In this document: positions 50,274-59,080 of the stretch, piece after piece
Position numbering within the stretch: position 1 is the stretch's first letter
Layout: each line of letters begins with the position of its first letter
NCBI RefSeq assembly: GCF_000472785.1
Contig: NZ_AXAL01000002.1
Span: 248,001 to 312,000 of the forward strand
Length of the DNA stretch: 64,000 nt
Direction: 5' to 3'
From: Mesorhizobium loti CJ3sym
Lineage (GTDB): Bacteria; Pseudomonadota; Alphaproteobacteria; Rhizobiales; Rhizobiaceae
Translations under genes and position numbers: made by a program
Notes under the pieces: generated by a model
The model's database searches: none
What the model was told of the DNA's origin: nothing
What the model saw: the letters and a program-made list of their open reading frames with translations, nothing else

Positions 50274-51138
50274 ACTGTCCTATGAAGGCCGCGAAAGGTT
50301 CCTTGTAGTCTGGATGCCAGCGCGACAGAGCGGGACGGTTTGCGATGATGTCGCCGATCGCCCAGGCCATGCGTTTCTCGTCCAGCGGCCGCGCCACGTC
50401 ATTGTCCGGGCACAGGATGTAGAAGTCGCCCCTGACCAGCGATTCCAGCATGAAATCAACGACCTGTTCGCCGGTCCAGGCGCCGGCGGGTTTCTCGGTC
50501 GCGCCTTCGGTGAGACCGGTATAGGTGAAGCCGGGGATGAGCAGATGTGCCGACAGGTGGGCGCCGGGCTCGTTGCGCAGTGCATGCGCCAGGCCCTCGG
50601 TGAATGTCTTAACTCCGGCCTTGGAGACATTGTAGGCAAGATTGCCGGGCGGTGTGGTGATGCCTTGCTTGGAACCGGTGTTGACGATCAGGCCCGGCTT
50701 CGCCGACGCCAGCATGCGTGGCGCGAAGGCTTCGACGCCATGCGCGACACCCCAGAAATTGATGTCGAGCAGCCGCTTCCAGGCGTCACGGTTTTCCCAG
50801 GGCTTGCCGGGGTTGTCGCCGACGCCGGCGTTGTTCATCAAGAGCGAGACCTCGCCGAAGGCGCCGAATGCCCGATCGGCGAGACGATCGACCTCGTCGG
50901 CCTTCGACACATCCGAGGCAACGGCAAGAACGGCATCGTCGCCGGCAATGGCCGAGACGGCGCGGGAGGCATCGTCAAGGCGGGCGCCGCCAATGTCGGC
51001 GAGCACGATCTTCATGCCCATCAACGCAAGCCGCTTGGCTGCCGCCAAACCAATGCCGCTGGCGGCGCCGGTGATGACGGCGGTGCTGCCCTTAATAAGC
51101 GCGGGCAGGGCGGTCTGAATTTCGGCGTCGGTGATCAT
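50272..51138 (-). CDS. Short-chain dehydrogenase/reductase (SDR)
   Basis: A 288-aa classical SDR: TAVITGAASGIG (TGxxxGIG), LLMNNAGVG, catalytic Ser in VNTGSKQG and YNVSK. The C-terminal region is longer than the core fold and includes YILCPDNDVARPLDEKRMAWAIGDI, a feature of some SDR families annotated for aldehyde or alcohol oxidation. Substrate unknown. The last bases lie in a palindromic repeat. Confidence 0.9.
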   Translation of the reverse strand: MITDAEIQTALPALIKGSTAVITGAASGIGLAAAKRLALMGMKIVLADIGGARLDDASRAVSAIAGDDAVLAVASDVSKADEVDRLADRAFGAFGEVSLLMNNAGVGDNPGKPWENRDAWKRLLDINFWGVAHGVEAFAPRMLASAKPGLIVNTGSKQGITTPPGNLAYNVSKAGVKTFTEGLAHALRNEPGAHLSAHLLIPGFTYTGLTEGATEKPAGAWTGEQVVDFMLESLVRGDFYILCPDNDVARPLDEKRMAWAIGDIIANRPALSRWHPDYKEPFAAFIGQ

Positions 51139-51250
51139 GAGCAGCGGGATCCTTTTCTCGATGGCGCCGAACTTAGCGCTGGAACTGGCTTGCGCAAGTC
51201 CGCGTCAGCACGCGTTCGGGTTGACCCATCGGGCCGCGACTGCGCATGTT

Positions 51251-51325
51251 GCCTTTGGCAAAAGAGGTTTTTGCCAAAGGCAGAAGAGATTTTAGCCTGG
51301 GGCAAAAGGTGACTTTTGCCCGGGC
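51251..51325 (+). promoter_or_regulatory. Two consecutive related hairpins in the leader of the next gene
   Basis: Hairpin 1 has a perfect 13-bp stem, GCCTTTGGCAAAA (51251-51263) and TTTTGCCAAAGGC (51269-51281), with loop GAGGT. Hairpin 2 pairs GCCTGGGGCAAAAG (51295-51308) with CTTTTGCCCGGGC (51313-51325) around GTGA with one bulge. Both share the GGCAAAAG core. The second ends 16 bp before the TTG start codon and could affect its translation. Confidence 0.7.
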
Positions 51326-51341
51326 AAATGGAGATTTTCGA

Positions 51342-51644
51342 TTGACGGACTGGGTTGCAATTTTGAAGGAGCAGACCGCCACCGGCGACCAGATGGGGCG
51401 CGAGGTGCCGCAGATGCTGGCCAACCCCGATATCAGTGAAGCCCAGGTCAAGACGCTGTTCTCCGCGCTGGAAAAACAGGCCGAGTTCGTCGAGAAACTG
51501 CGCATGGCGCTGGAGAAGTTCGGCCATGATTTCCCGATCATCAAGACAGCCGAACGGCTGGAAGAACGCTACGCCGACCTTGCCGCTTCGGTGGCGGAAA
51601 AGCTGAAAGCGATACGCGATCAAAGCAATTCAGGAAAAGTGTGA
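51342..51644 (+). CDS. Hypothetical protein, about 100 aa, TTG start
   Basis: A mostly helical, charged protein (TDWVAILKEQTATGDQMGREVPQMLA, VKTLFSALEKQAEFVEKLRMALEKFG, AERLEERYADLAASVAEKLKAI). It is probably a small soluble coiled-coil or bundle protein. I do not recognise a family. TTG at 51342 is the likely start, with GGAG 10 bp upstream; a longer frame through the hairpins is unlikely. The last residues (SNSGKV) and the stop codon are encoded by the left end of a palindromic repeat. Confidence 0.65.
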   Translation: MTDWVAILKEQTATGDQMGREVPQMLANPDISEAQVKTLFSALEKQAEFVEKLRMALEKFGHDFPIIKTAERLEERYADLAASVAEKLKAIRDQSNSGKV

Positions 51645-51691
51645 AGCGGTTTTCCCGGGAAAGGCGCAAAGCGCTTTCCCTTGGGAATTGC
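51625..51691. repeat. Palindromic repeat and bidirectional terminator at the end of the hypothetical gene
   Basis: Outer arms GCAATTC (51625-51631) and GAATTGC (51685-51691). The left half (AGGAAAAGTGTGAAGCGGTTTTCCCGGG) matches the reverse complement of the repeat at 35631-35674. An added internal stem GGGAAAGGCGC (51657-51667) with GCGCTTTCCC (51671-51680) makes a strong hairpin. It supplies six codons and the stop to the rightward gene, and lies 15 bp from the end of the convergent channel gene. Confidence 0.78.
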
Positions 51692-51705
51692 ACCGGACGA
51701 ATGAG

Positions 51706-52281
51706 CTACTTTTCGAGAACACGCGAAAAGCGGGTGTCGGGGATCAGCCAGACCAGAGCGACAGCCACATAGATACCGACACCAATCCAGCGATTGAGGA
51801 AGGTCAGCGCGATTGCCGCTATATAGGCGACGAGCGAAAGCCGGCCCTTGCGGTCACTGCCAACTGCCTTGGCAAAGGCGGTGTCCTGGCCATGCAGGCG
51901 ATGCAGCGCGGTGACCAGGATGGCATAGGCCGTCGCGCAAAGCGCGAGGTCGACGCCATAGACCGCGACCGGAACCGTGGCGAAATGGTTCTCGCCCATG
52001 AAAGCGGTCGTTACCGGCATCAAGGACAGCCAGAACAACAGATGCAGGTTGGCCCAAAGGACGCGACCGTCGACCCGTTGAACGGTGTGGAACATGTTGT
52101 GCAGGTTGTTCCAGTAGATGCCGACATTGATGAACGAGAGCACATAACATAGGAAGATCGGCCATTGCGGCAGCAGTGCCGAAAAATCCTCGCCCTCCGG
52201 CACTTTCAGGTCCAGCACCATGATGGTGATGATGATGGCCACCACGCCGTCGGTGAATGCCTCGACCCTGCCTTTGCCCAT
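51706..52281 (-). CDS. TMEM175/DUF1211 family potassium-channel-like membrane protein
   Basis: A 191-aa protein with about six transmembrane helices. The signature FTDGVVAIIITIMVLDLKVPE near the N terminus matches the FSDGV(F/V)AI(A/I)IT motif lining the pore of TMEM175 channels. Bacterial members form K+-selective tetramers. Later helices include PVTTAFMGENHFATVP and a C-terminal IGVGIYVAVALVWLIPDTR. It stands alone and converges on the hypothetical gene and its repeat. Confidence 0.88.
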   Translation of the reverse strand: MGKGRVEAFTDGVVAIIITIMVLDLKVPEGEDFSALLPQWPIFLCYVLSFINVGIYWNNLHNMFHTVQRVDGRVLWANLHLLFWLSLMPVTTAFMGENHFATVPVAVYGVDLALCATAYAILVTALHRLHGQDTAFAKAVGSDRKGRLSLVAYIAAIALTFLNRWIGVGIYVAVALVWLIPDTRFSRVLEK

Positions 52282-52352
52282 GGAGCCCCCTGCCGTTACG
52301 TTGCCAGTCTAGATGAGCCGAACGGCATCGGGGAAGGCCTCGAGGTCGGTTC

Positions 52353-53825
52353 TCAACCGTTCGGCGTTTCCGGCGCCATGTTGGCGCGCCCACGCGGCAC
52401 GCCAAGCCCGGTGTCTGGCGGCTCGCCGGCGGCCGGCCTGTCCTCTATCATGTGCATGGTGCGCCAGTGGCCGAAGCGGTAATAGGCCGCGGCCAGCACC
52501 AGCGACGTGATCGAACCGGCCGGAAAACTCCACCACAGCGCCTCGACGCCCAATACGCCGCGCATGAAATAGGCAAAGCCGGTGCGCACGACCAGCACCG
52601 AGATCACCAGGATGATGAGCGGCGGCATCACTGCCCCTGTGGCGCGCACGGTGGCGAACAGCACGATGGTGATGCCGAACAGGATGAACGACCACGACGC
52701 CACCGTGTTGATGTGGGCTGCGATATTGATTGCCGCGCTGTCGCTGCTCAGGAACAGGCTGAGGATCGAGCGGTCGAACAGCCACAGCAGCGCGACCAGG
52801 GCGCCGGTCAGGACAAGGTTGAAGCCGACGCCGGAGGCTGCGATGCGGCCGATCCGGTCCCAACGCTTGGCCCCGACATTCTGCGCTGCCATCGACGACA
52901 CCGCCGCGCCAATAGCGAGCGCCGGCATCTGGATGTAGGTCCATAGCTGCGCGGCAATGCCGTAGGCCGCTGCGACCTGGGAGCCATAGGCATTGACGAT
53001 GCCCATCACTGTCAGGGCCGCCGCAGAGATGACGATCATCTGCAGGCCCATCGGCACCCCCTTGAAGACGATGATGCGCAGCAAGGCCGGATCGGGGCGC
53101 AGCAGCGCGAGGTTGGCGCCTGCCAGCCGCAGCGGATGCTTGCTGACATAGAGCACGACCAGGATGGCGATGACGCTCACCGTCTGGCCGATCAGCGTCG
53201 AGGTCGCTGAACCGGCGATGCCCAGTTCGGGGAACGGTCCGATGCCGCGGATGAGCAGGGGGTTGAGGATGATGTCGAGGACAACAGCCAGCGCCATGAA
53301 GATGAAGGGCGTTCGCGAATCACCCGCACCGCGCAGCACGGTCATGACGAAGGACAGAAGATTCATCATCGGCACGGCGATGAAGATGATGCGCAGATAG
53401 GAGCGCGCCAGCGGCAAGGCGTCGGTCGGAGTGCCGAGCGTGTTGAGGATCGCGTCGACCCAGATCCAGCCGCAGACGGCGAAAATGATCGAGATCAGGA
53501 AGAAGAAGGTGGCGCTGGTGCCGACGATTCGGCGCGCCTCGGGCAGGTCGCGGGCGCCAACCGACTGCGCCACCAGGATGGTAGCCGCCATGCCGATACC
53601 GAACACGGTGCCCAGGATCAGGAACAGCACGAGATTGGCGTTGGAGGTGGCCGTCAGCGCCGATTCACCGAGGAAGCGGCCGACCCAGACGGCATTGATC
53701 GACCCGTTGAGCGACTGCAGTACATTGGAGCCGAGCACCGGCAAGGCAAACAGCAGCAGCGTGCGCGGGATCGGGCCGCTTGTCAGGTCGGCGGTGCGCC
53801 GGCGCGCGGGCATTTTTTCGGTCAT
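52353..53825 (-). CDS. MATE-family multidrug/Na+ antiporter
   Basis: A protein of about 490 aa with twelve transmembrane helices in two similar halves. Typical MATE features are the opening PIPRTLLLFALPVLGSNVLQSLNGSINAVWVGRFLG, RGAGDSRTPFIFMAL and the mirrored second-half ATVRATGAVMPPL. It probably expels cationic drugs or metabolites. The start is uncertain: ATG at 53825 (MTEKMPARRR) is used here, but ATGs at 53867-53870 and 53918 are also in frame, and none has a strong ribosome site. Confidence 0.88.
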   Translation of the reverse strand: MTEKMPARRRTADLTSGPIPRTLLLFALPVLGSNVLQSLNGSINAVWVGRFLGESALTATSNANLVLFLILGTVFGIGMAATILVAQSVGARDLPEARRIVGTSATFFFLISIIFAVCGWIWVDAILNTLGTPTDALPLARSYLRIIFIAVPMMNLLSFVMTVLRGAGDSRTPFIFMALAVVLDIILNPLLIRGIGPFPELGIAGSATSTLIGQTVSVIAILVVLYVSKHPLRLAGANLALLRPDPALLRIIVFKGVPMGLQMIVISAAALTVMGIVNAYGSQVAAAYGIAAQLWTYIQMPALAIGAAVSSMAAQNVGAKRWDRIGRIAASGVGFNLVLTGALVALLWLFDRSILSLFLSSDSAAINIAAHINTVASWSFILFGITIVLFATVRATGAVMPPLIILVISVLVVRTGFAYFMRGVLGVEALWWSFPAGSITSLVLAAAYYRFGHWRTMHMIEDRPAAGEPPDTGLGVPRGRANMAPETPNG

Positions 53826-54032
53826 GACGGGCAACTCGGCAAAAGTGATCTGGATCCGGTCCGCCATCATCGCCGATTCAACGGGACAGGTCGATGCGGT
53901 GTCGTGAAGATGGGCCAAGGCCTTCCGGCCTGTATTGATCCAGCCATGTTCTCAAAGCGTCCGGAATGGGATATTGATCGTCCGCTTGGGGCCGCATTCC
54001 GTACCAGATCTGACAAATAGACCGGGGGGTTC

Positions 54033-54824
54033 ATGTCCGAAATTCCGTTGTTTTCCGAGCGTCTGAATCGGCGCGTGTTCCTGGGTGCATCCGCTTTGGG
54101 TGCGGCCGCGCTGGCTGTTTCGGGGTGCACCACGACCGACGTGACGCCGGCGCCGCCAGTGGTCGCGGCGCCGCCCGAGCCGGCGCTCGGCGATACCGCA
54201 ACCATGTATACCGCGCGCACCGACGAGGGCTTTCAGCTGCCGGCCATCCCGGTCGCCAAGCTCGATCCGAAGTACGTGCGCCAGATCGTGGCCGACCCGA
54301 CCGGCGAAAAGCCAGGCACCATTGTCGTTGATGTCTCCGAGCACTTCCTCTATCTGGTGCGCGATGGCGGCAAAGCTATCCGTTACGGCGTCAGCCTGGG
54401 CAAGGCCGGCTTCGGATGGACCGGCAGCGCCGTGATCCAGGCGCGGAAGAAGTGGCCGGTGTGGACGCCGCCGCCGGAAATGATCAAGCGCCGGCCGGAG
54501 CTGGCGAAATTCAAGGACGGCATGCCGCCCGGCCCGCAGAGCCCGCTCGGCGCCCGCGCGCTCTATCTGTTCCGCGACGGCAAGGACACGATGTACCGGC
54601 TGCACGGCACGCCGGAGTGGGATTCCATCGGCAAGAACGCCTCGTCGGGCTGTGTGCGCTTCATGAACCAGGACATCATCGACCTCTACAGTCGCGTCAA
54701 CGGCCCCGCACCAGTCTTCGTGCGGCCCAATTTGTCGGCTGCCGGCAAGATCATGGCGGTGTCGAGCAGGACCGCCGAGCCGATCGATGCGGGCGTGCCG
54801 AAGGACGCGGAGTTCTTGAAATAG
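54033..54824 (+). CDS. L,D-transpeptidase (YkuD), Tat-type lipoprotein
   Basis: A 263-aa protein. The N terminus has twin Arg (LNRRVFLGAS), a hydrophobic stretch and the lipobox VSGC with Cys at residue 32, which suggests Tat export and lipidation. The YkuD domain carries the active-site pattern HGTPEWDSIGKNASSGCVRF with catalytic C207. It should form 3-3 crosslinks in peptidoglycan or attach proteins to it, a common mode in Rhizobiales. GPQSPLGARALYLF is typical. It stands alone. Confidence 0.9.
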   Translation: MSEIPLFSERLNRRVFLGASALGAAALAVSGCTTTDVTPAPPVVAAPPEPALGDTATMYTARTDEGFQLPAIPVAKLDPKYVRQIVADPTGEKPGTIVVDVSEHFLYLVRDGGKAIRYGVSLGKAGFGWTGSAVIQARKKWPVWTPPPEMIKRRPELAKFKDGMPPGPQSPLGARALYLFRDGKDTMYRLHGTPEWDSIGKNASSGCVRFMNQDIIDLYSRVNGPAPVFVRPNLSAAGKIMAVSSRTAEPIDAGVPKDAEFLK

Positions 54825-54883
54825 GCTTTCACGATCGGGGATAACTCAGGCGGACGCGCGATGCGCGCCCGCTGCGGTGATCG

Positions 54884-56353
54884 TTACTTCTTGGCGAGGC
54901 CGGGAAGCATGACCTGATAGACCAGGAACATGGTGTCGACATTGGCGCCGTCATCGGCCTTGTAAGGGACGCCGACCTGGAAACCGTCCTGGGCGAGGAA
55001 GTCGTTGTCATTGGCGACGAACAGGAAATAGTCGTCGGGCAGCTTCGGATCGAGCACGCTGGCCAGCGACATCGCCTCCCACTTCTCCGAGAGATTGTTG
55101 TGGTCGTTCGGTGCGCCATTGTGCAGGCCGAAGCGGTTGAGCTGCGCATTGTCGTTGATGTCGATGAACGGCGTCAGCTTGGCCGGCGTCACCGACGGAT
55201 CGAGCACGCCCTTGGGAGCGACCGGCTTGTCGGCGGCATCGAAGGCGCCGCCGGCAATGTCGGTCGCGGCCGAAACGTCGACGACGAAGATCTGGCGCAG
55301 CAGCGAAGTGTCGCCCTTCAGGCCCTGGCGGTTGCCGCTGTCGCGCGCCAGCATCAGGAACGACGTGTCCGACAGCGCCACGGTCTCGCTTTGCGCGGCG
55401 ATCTTGGTCTTGCCCTTGGCATCCTTGAACACCGGCAGGGGCACGACGTATTCATGCGCGAGCTTGAGATGGGTGAGGTCGGAGGCGTCATAGACCAGCG
55501 CCCTGGTGTTCTGCCGCGTCGAACCGGAATCGCCGCCATCCTGCCTGGTCGCCGACTGCAGCACGGCGATCAGGAACTTGCCGTCCGGCGTCATTGCCAT
55601 GCCTTCCAGGCCCTGGTTGTTCTGGCGGCCGGTGTCGGGATCCTTCGGATCGGGCTCGGCCGCCCCCGGGCCGGGGTTGTCCGATGAGAAGTTCGGCTTG
55701 CCCTTGCGCATCGGCACCAGCGCTGCAGGCGGCTGGGTCGCTGACAGCAGGCGGCCCTCGGCGGAGAAGTGGTAGATGTTGGGGCCATATTCGTCGGAAA
55801 TGAACATCGAGGCGTCGGGCAGGCGCACAATTGCTTCATTGTCGAGAGCGAGTTTGCCGTTGGTGGCGACTGGCAGCATCGGCATGTCGCCGCTTGCTGC
55901 GCGCACATCCGACAGCGGATCGAGGCCGGTCGTATCGGCGCCCTTGTCGTCGGTAAGCAGCAAGGTATCGGCAAGCGTCGCCTTGACGCCCGTCTGCTCC
56001 TGGCCAGCGGCGCCCGGTGCTGCCGGGGTGAACTCGATGCCGATCGTGTTGACGCGCGCCCGGTAGTCGATGGTGCCGGCGACGTTGTAGCCGCGATCCG
56101 GCAGCAGCCAGAGCGAACCCTTGTAGGTGCCGGCATCATGCGTCCAGCCAGCGGTGTCAATGGCCATGCCCGAGCCTGAGCCGAACGTCTCGCCGAACTT
56201 GTCGCGCTGCGCGGCCGGGATGCGGCCGACGCCAACCAGGCCCTTGTTGACAACGGCGCCGACGGTCGCGGTGCTGTCGGCGAGCGCGGGTGTCAAGGCG
56301 GTGAACAAGGCAAGCGCCACGCCGAGCGACGCCGTTCGGTAAAGGTGTTTCAT
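54884..56353 (-). CDS. Exported esterase-like activity of phytase family protein
   Basis: A 489-aa protein with a signal peptide (to ALTPALADS) and a beta-propeller-like domain of the PF13449 family. Segments include GSGSGMAIDTAGW, LWLLPDRGYNVAG, NEAIVRLPDASMFISDEYGPNIYHF, NQGLEGMAMTPDGKFLIAVLQS, and the acidic C terminus FDINDNAQLNRFGLHN-like. Members may hydrolyse phosphoesters in the periplasm; the reaction is not established. The ATG at 56353 has AGAGGA upstream. It is divergent from the DMGDH-type gene. Confidence 0.83.
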   Translation of the reverse strand: MKHLYRTASLGVALALFTALTPALADSTATVGAVVNKGLVGVGRIPAAQRDKFGETFGSGSGMAIDTAGWTHDAGTYKGSLWLLPDRGYNVAGTIDYRARVNTIGIEFTPAAPGAAGQEQTGVKATLADTLLLTDDKGADTTGLDPLSDVRAASGDMPMLPVATNGKLALDNEAIVRLPDASMFISDEYGPNIYHFSAEGRLLSATQPPAALVPMRKGKPNFSSDNPGPGAAEPDPKDPDTGRQNNQGLEGMAMTPDGKFLIAVLQSATRQDGGDSGSTRQNTRALVYDASDLTHLKLAHEYVVPLPVFKDAKGKTKIAAQSETVALSDTSFLMLARDSGNRQGLKGDTSLLRQIFVVDVSAATDIAGGAFDAADKPVAPKGVLDPSVTPAKLTPFIDINDNAQLNRFGLHNGAPNDHNNLSEKWEAMSLASVLDPKLPDDYFLFVANDNDFLAQDGFQVGVPYKADDGANVDTMFLVYQVMLPGLAKK

Positions 56354-56594
56354 GGGCAATCCTCTTGTGACAAATGTGCCGGGGCGGCCGAAAGACGAGA
56401 AGCTGAAAGAGGCGGTACATCGATGATGCCGCGCGCCTCCCAAAAGCGGTCTAAGGCGCGAACATGATGCTTGCGTGACAGTGCGCTGTACATGGCCGCC
56501 GCTTCTTCGCGCTCCGGCAAAAACGTGTGCCCAAGCGAAAGAACCGATCATCCCGCCGCGTATCGGTACGGCCAGGCGGGGTGTGTTTGCGCAT
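56354..56594. other. Divergent intergenic region before the DMGDH-type gene
   Basis: About 240 bp without a supported gene, holding the leftward promoter of the esterase-like gene. A frame open from 56471 continues into the dehydrogenase but shows no homology features before 56657. Its right end adjoins the palindromic operator candidate. Confidence 0.5.
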
Positions 56595-56616
56595 CACTAG
56601 ACACTTATGTCCAGTG
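56595..56616 (+). promoter_or_regulatory. Imperfect palindrome, candidate operator of the DMGDH-MttB operon
   Basis: Half-sites CACTAGACA and TGTCCAGTG flank CTTA and are complementary at 8 of 9 positions. TATATG at 56619-56624 just downstream could be the -10, with the palindrome covering the -35. It ends 40 bp before the start codon. The binding protein is not identifiable; no regulator gene adjoins the operon. Confidence 0.55.
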
Positions 56617-56656
56617 CGTATATGGTCCGGCTTCTGACAGACCGGGGAGGGAAGCC

Positions 56657-59068
56657 TTGAAGTCGCACTACCGCGCAGTGGTTATCGGAGGTGGCGTGGT
56701 CGGCGCCTCGGTGCTCTACCATCTGACGCGGTTCGGCTGGTCTGACGTGGCGCTGATCGAGCGCGCCGAATTGACGGCAGGTTCGACCTGGCATGCGGCG
56801 GCCGGTTTCCATGCGCTCAACGCCGATCCCAATGTCGCGGCGCTGCAGGATTACACCATCAATCTCTACCGCGAGATCGAGGCTGAATCCGGCCAGAACA
56901 TCGGCCTGCACATGACCGGCGGCGTCAACGTCGCCAGCGATCCGGCGCGCTGGGAGTGGCTGAAATCGGCCTGGGCGGTGTTCCAGTCGGTCGGCATCGA
57001 GACCGCGCGGTTGGTGACACCCGACGAGATCAAGGAAATCTGCCCGATCGTCGATGTCACCGGCGTGCTCGGCGGCCTGCATGATTCCAACGAAGGCCAT
57101 CTCGACCCGTACGGCACCACGCACGCCTATGCGGGCGCCGCGAAGAAGCGCGGTGCTGACGTGATCCTGCGCAATCGCGTGGTCGAGCTGAAGGCGCGCG
57201 CGGACGGCCATTGGGACGTCGTCACCGAACAGGGCACCATCGTCGCCGAGCATGTCGTCAACGCCGGCGGGTTGTGGGCAAAGCAGCTCGGCCGCATGGC
57301 TGGCGTCGACCTGCCGGTGACGCCGATGGAGCACCATTATTTCATCACCGAGGACATTCCGGAGATCGCGGCACTCGACCGGGAGATCGGCATCGCCGTC
57401 GATCTGGATGGGTTCTCGTATCTCAGGCAAGAGCGCAAGGGCGTGCTGCTCGGTGTCTACGAGCAGAACCCGAAGCATTGGAACATGGACGGCGCGCCAT
57501 GGGACTACGGCATCGAGCTGATCCCGGAAGACATCGACCGCATCAGTCCGGAACTCGCCAAGGCGCATGAGCGCTTTCCCTGCCTGGCGACGGCCGGCAT
57601 CCGCAAATGGGTCAACGGCGCCTTCACCTTTACCCCTGACGGCAACCCGATCGTCGGACCGGTGCGCGGCTTGAAAAACTACTGGGTCGCCTGTGGCGTC
57701 ATGGCCGGCTTCAGCCAGGGCGGCGGCGTCGGAAAATCGCTGGCCGAATGGATGATTTACGGCGAGCCGCAGGCCGACATCTTCGGCATGGACATTGCCC
57801 GCTACGGTGCCTTCGCCGCCAACCGCGAATATCTCAAGCAGACGACGCGCCAGTTCTATTCGCGCCGTTTCGTCATGACCTTTCCCAATGAGCGGCTGCC
57901 CGCGGGCAGGCCGTTGAAACGCCCCGGCGCCTATGACGGCATGAGTGCCGCGGGTTGCGAATGGACGGCGTCGTGGGGACTGGAAATCCCGGCCTATTTC
58001 GCGCCGATGGGGTTTCGCGAGAACACCACGCTCAAGCGTTCCAACGCCTTCGACATCGTCGGCGATGAGGCGCTGCAGGTCCGGCGCGCTGCCGGTCTTG
58101 TCGATATCTCGGCCTATTCACGCTACGCGGTGTCGGGGCTAGGCGCCGAGGCATGGCTCGACCAACTGCTTGCCTGCAAGCTGCCGAAAGCGGGACAGGC
58201 GCGGCTGGCGCCGATGCTTGGGCCAGACGGGCGGCTGAAAGGCGACCTCACCGTGATCAACTGGGGCAGCAGTGACTATTGGCTCATGGGTTCCTACTAC
58301 CTCAGGGAATTCCACATGCGCTGGTTCGAAAGCCAGGCGGGAGAGGGCGTCACGGTCACTGACATTTCCGACGCCATGAGCGGCTTCCTTCTGACCGGGC
58401 CGAACGCGCGGAAAATCCTGGAGCGTACGACACATCAGGACGTCTCCAGCGCGGCGCTGCCGTTCATGGCCTGCGGCGCGTTCGACATTGGCATGGTGCG
58501 CGCCCGGGTTGCCCGCCTCTCCATCGCTGGCGAGCTCGGCTTCGAAATCAGCTGCCCCGTAACCATGCATGCCACACTGCGCGACACACTGCTTGCCGCC
58601 GGCGAGGATCTTGGCCTGGCCGAGATCGGCTACTACGCACTCAACGCGCTGCGGCTGGAGAAAAGCTTCGGCATCTGGTCGCGCGAATTCACGCAGGGCT
58701 ACACGCCAGGCCAGACTGGCCTTGATCGCTTCATCGCCTTCGACAAGGGCGATTTCGTTGGCCGGAAGGCGGCGCTGAAGGAGCGCAACGCCGGTGCGGC
58801 GCAGCGGATCGTGACACTGGAGATCGACGCCGTCGATGCCGACGCCAGCGGCTTCGAGCCGGTCTGGCATGAGGGCCGGCGCGTCGGTTTCGTCACCTCC
58901 GGCGGATTTGGCTACACGATCGGCAAGAGCGTCGCGCTGGCGTTGGTAGACGGCGATTTTGCCGAGGAGGGGACCGCACTTTCGGTGCACATTGTCGGCG
59001 TCGAGCGGCCGGCACGGGTCATCGCGGCTTCGCCCTACGATCCCTCGGGCAAGGCGATGCGGCAATGA
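56657..59068 (+). CDS. FAD-dependent dimethylglycine/sarcosine dehydrogenase-type enzyme with GcvT domain
   Basis: An 803-aa protein. The N-terminal DAO-type FAD domain opens with VVIGGGVVGASVLYHLT. The conserved GSTWHAAAGFHALN suits the covalent-FAD subgroup. A C-terminal aminomethyltransferase (GcvT) domain covers about residues 430-800. Enzymes of this design oxidise N-methyl groups of dimethylglycine or sarcosine and hand the one-carbon unit to tetrahydrofolate. It starts with TTG at 56657, 7 bp after GGGGAGGG. The MttB-family gene follows 12 bp later with its own strong ribosome site. Confidence 0.88.
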   Translation: MKSHYRAVVIGGGVVGASVLYHLTRFGWSDVALIERAELTAGSTWHAAAGFHALNADPNVAALQDYTINLYREIEAESGQNIGLHMTGGVNVASDPARWEWLKSAWAVFQSVGIETARLVTPDEIKEICPIVDVTGVLGGLHDSNEGHLDPYGTTHAYAGAAKKRGADVILRNRVVELKARADGHWDVVTEQGTIVAEHVVNAGGLWAKQLGRMAGVDLPVTPMEHHYFITEDIPEIAALDREIGIAVDLDGFSYLRQERKGVLLGVYEQNPKHWNMDGAPWDYGIELIPEDIDRISPELAKAHERFPCLATAGIRKWVNGAFTFTPDGNPIVGPVRGLKNYWVACGVMAGFSQGGGVGKSLAEWMIYGEPQADIFGMDIARYGAFAANREYLKQTTRQFYSRRFVMTFPNERLPAGRPLKRPGAYDGMSAAGCEWTASWGLEIPAYFAPMGFRENTTLKRSNAFDIVGDEALQVRRAAGLVDISAYSRYAVSGLGAEAWLDQLLACKLPKAGQARLAPMLGPDGRLKGDLTVINWGSSDYWLMGSYYLREFHMRWFESQAGEGVTVTDISDAMSGFLLTGPNARKILERTTHQDVSSAALPFMACGAFDIGMVRARVARLSIAGELGFEISCPVTMHATLRDTLLAAGEDLGLAEIGYYALNALRLEKSFGIWSREFTQGYTPGQTGLDRFIAFDKGDFVGRKAALKERNAGAAQRIVTLEIDAVDADASGFEPVWHEGRRVGFVTSGGFGYTIGKSVALALVDGDFAEEGTALSVHIVGVERPARVIAASPYDPSGKAMRQ

Positions 59069-59080
59069 GGAGGATTTTCG

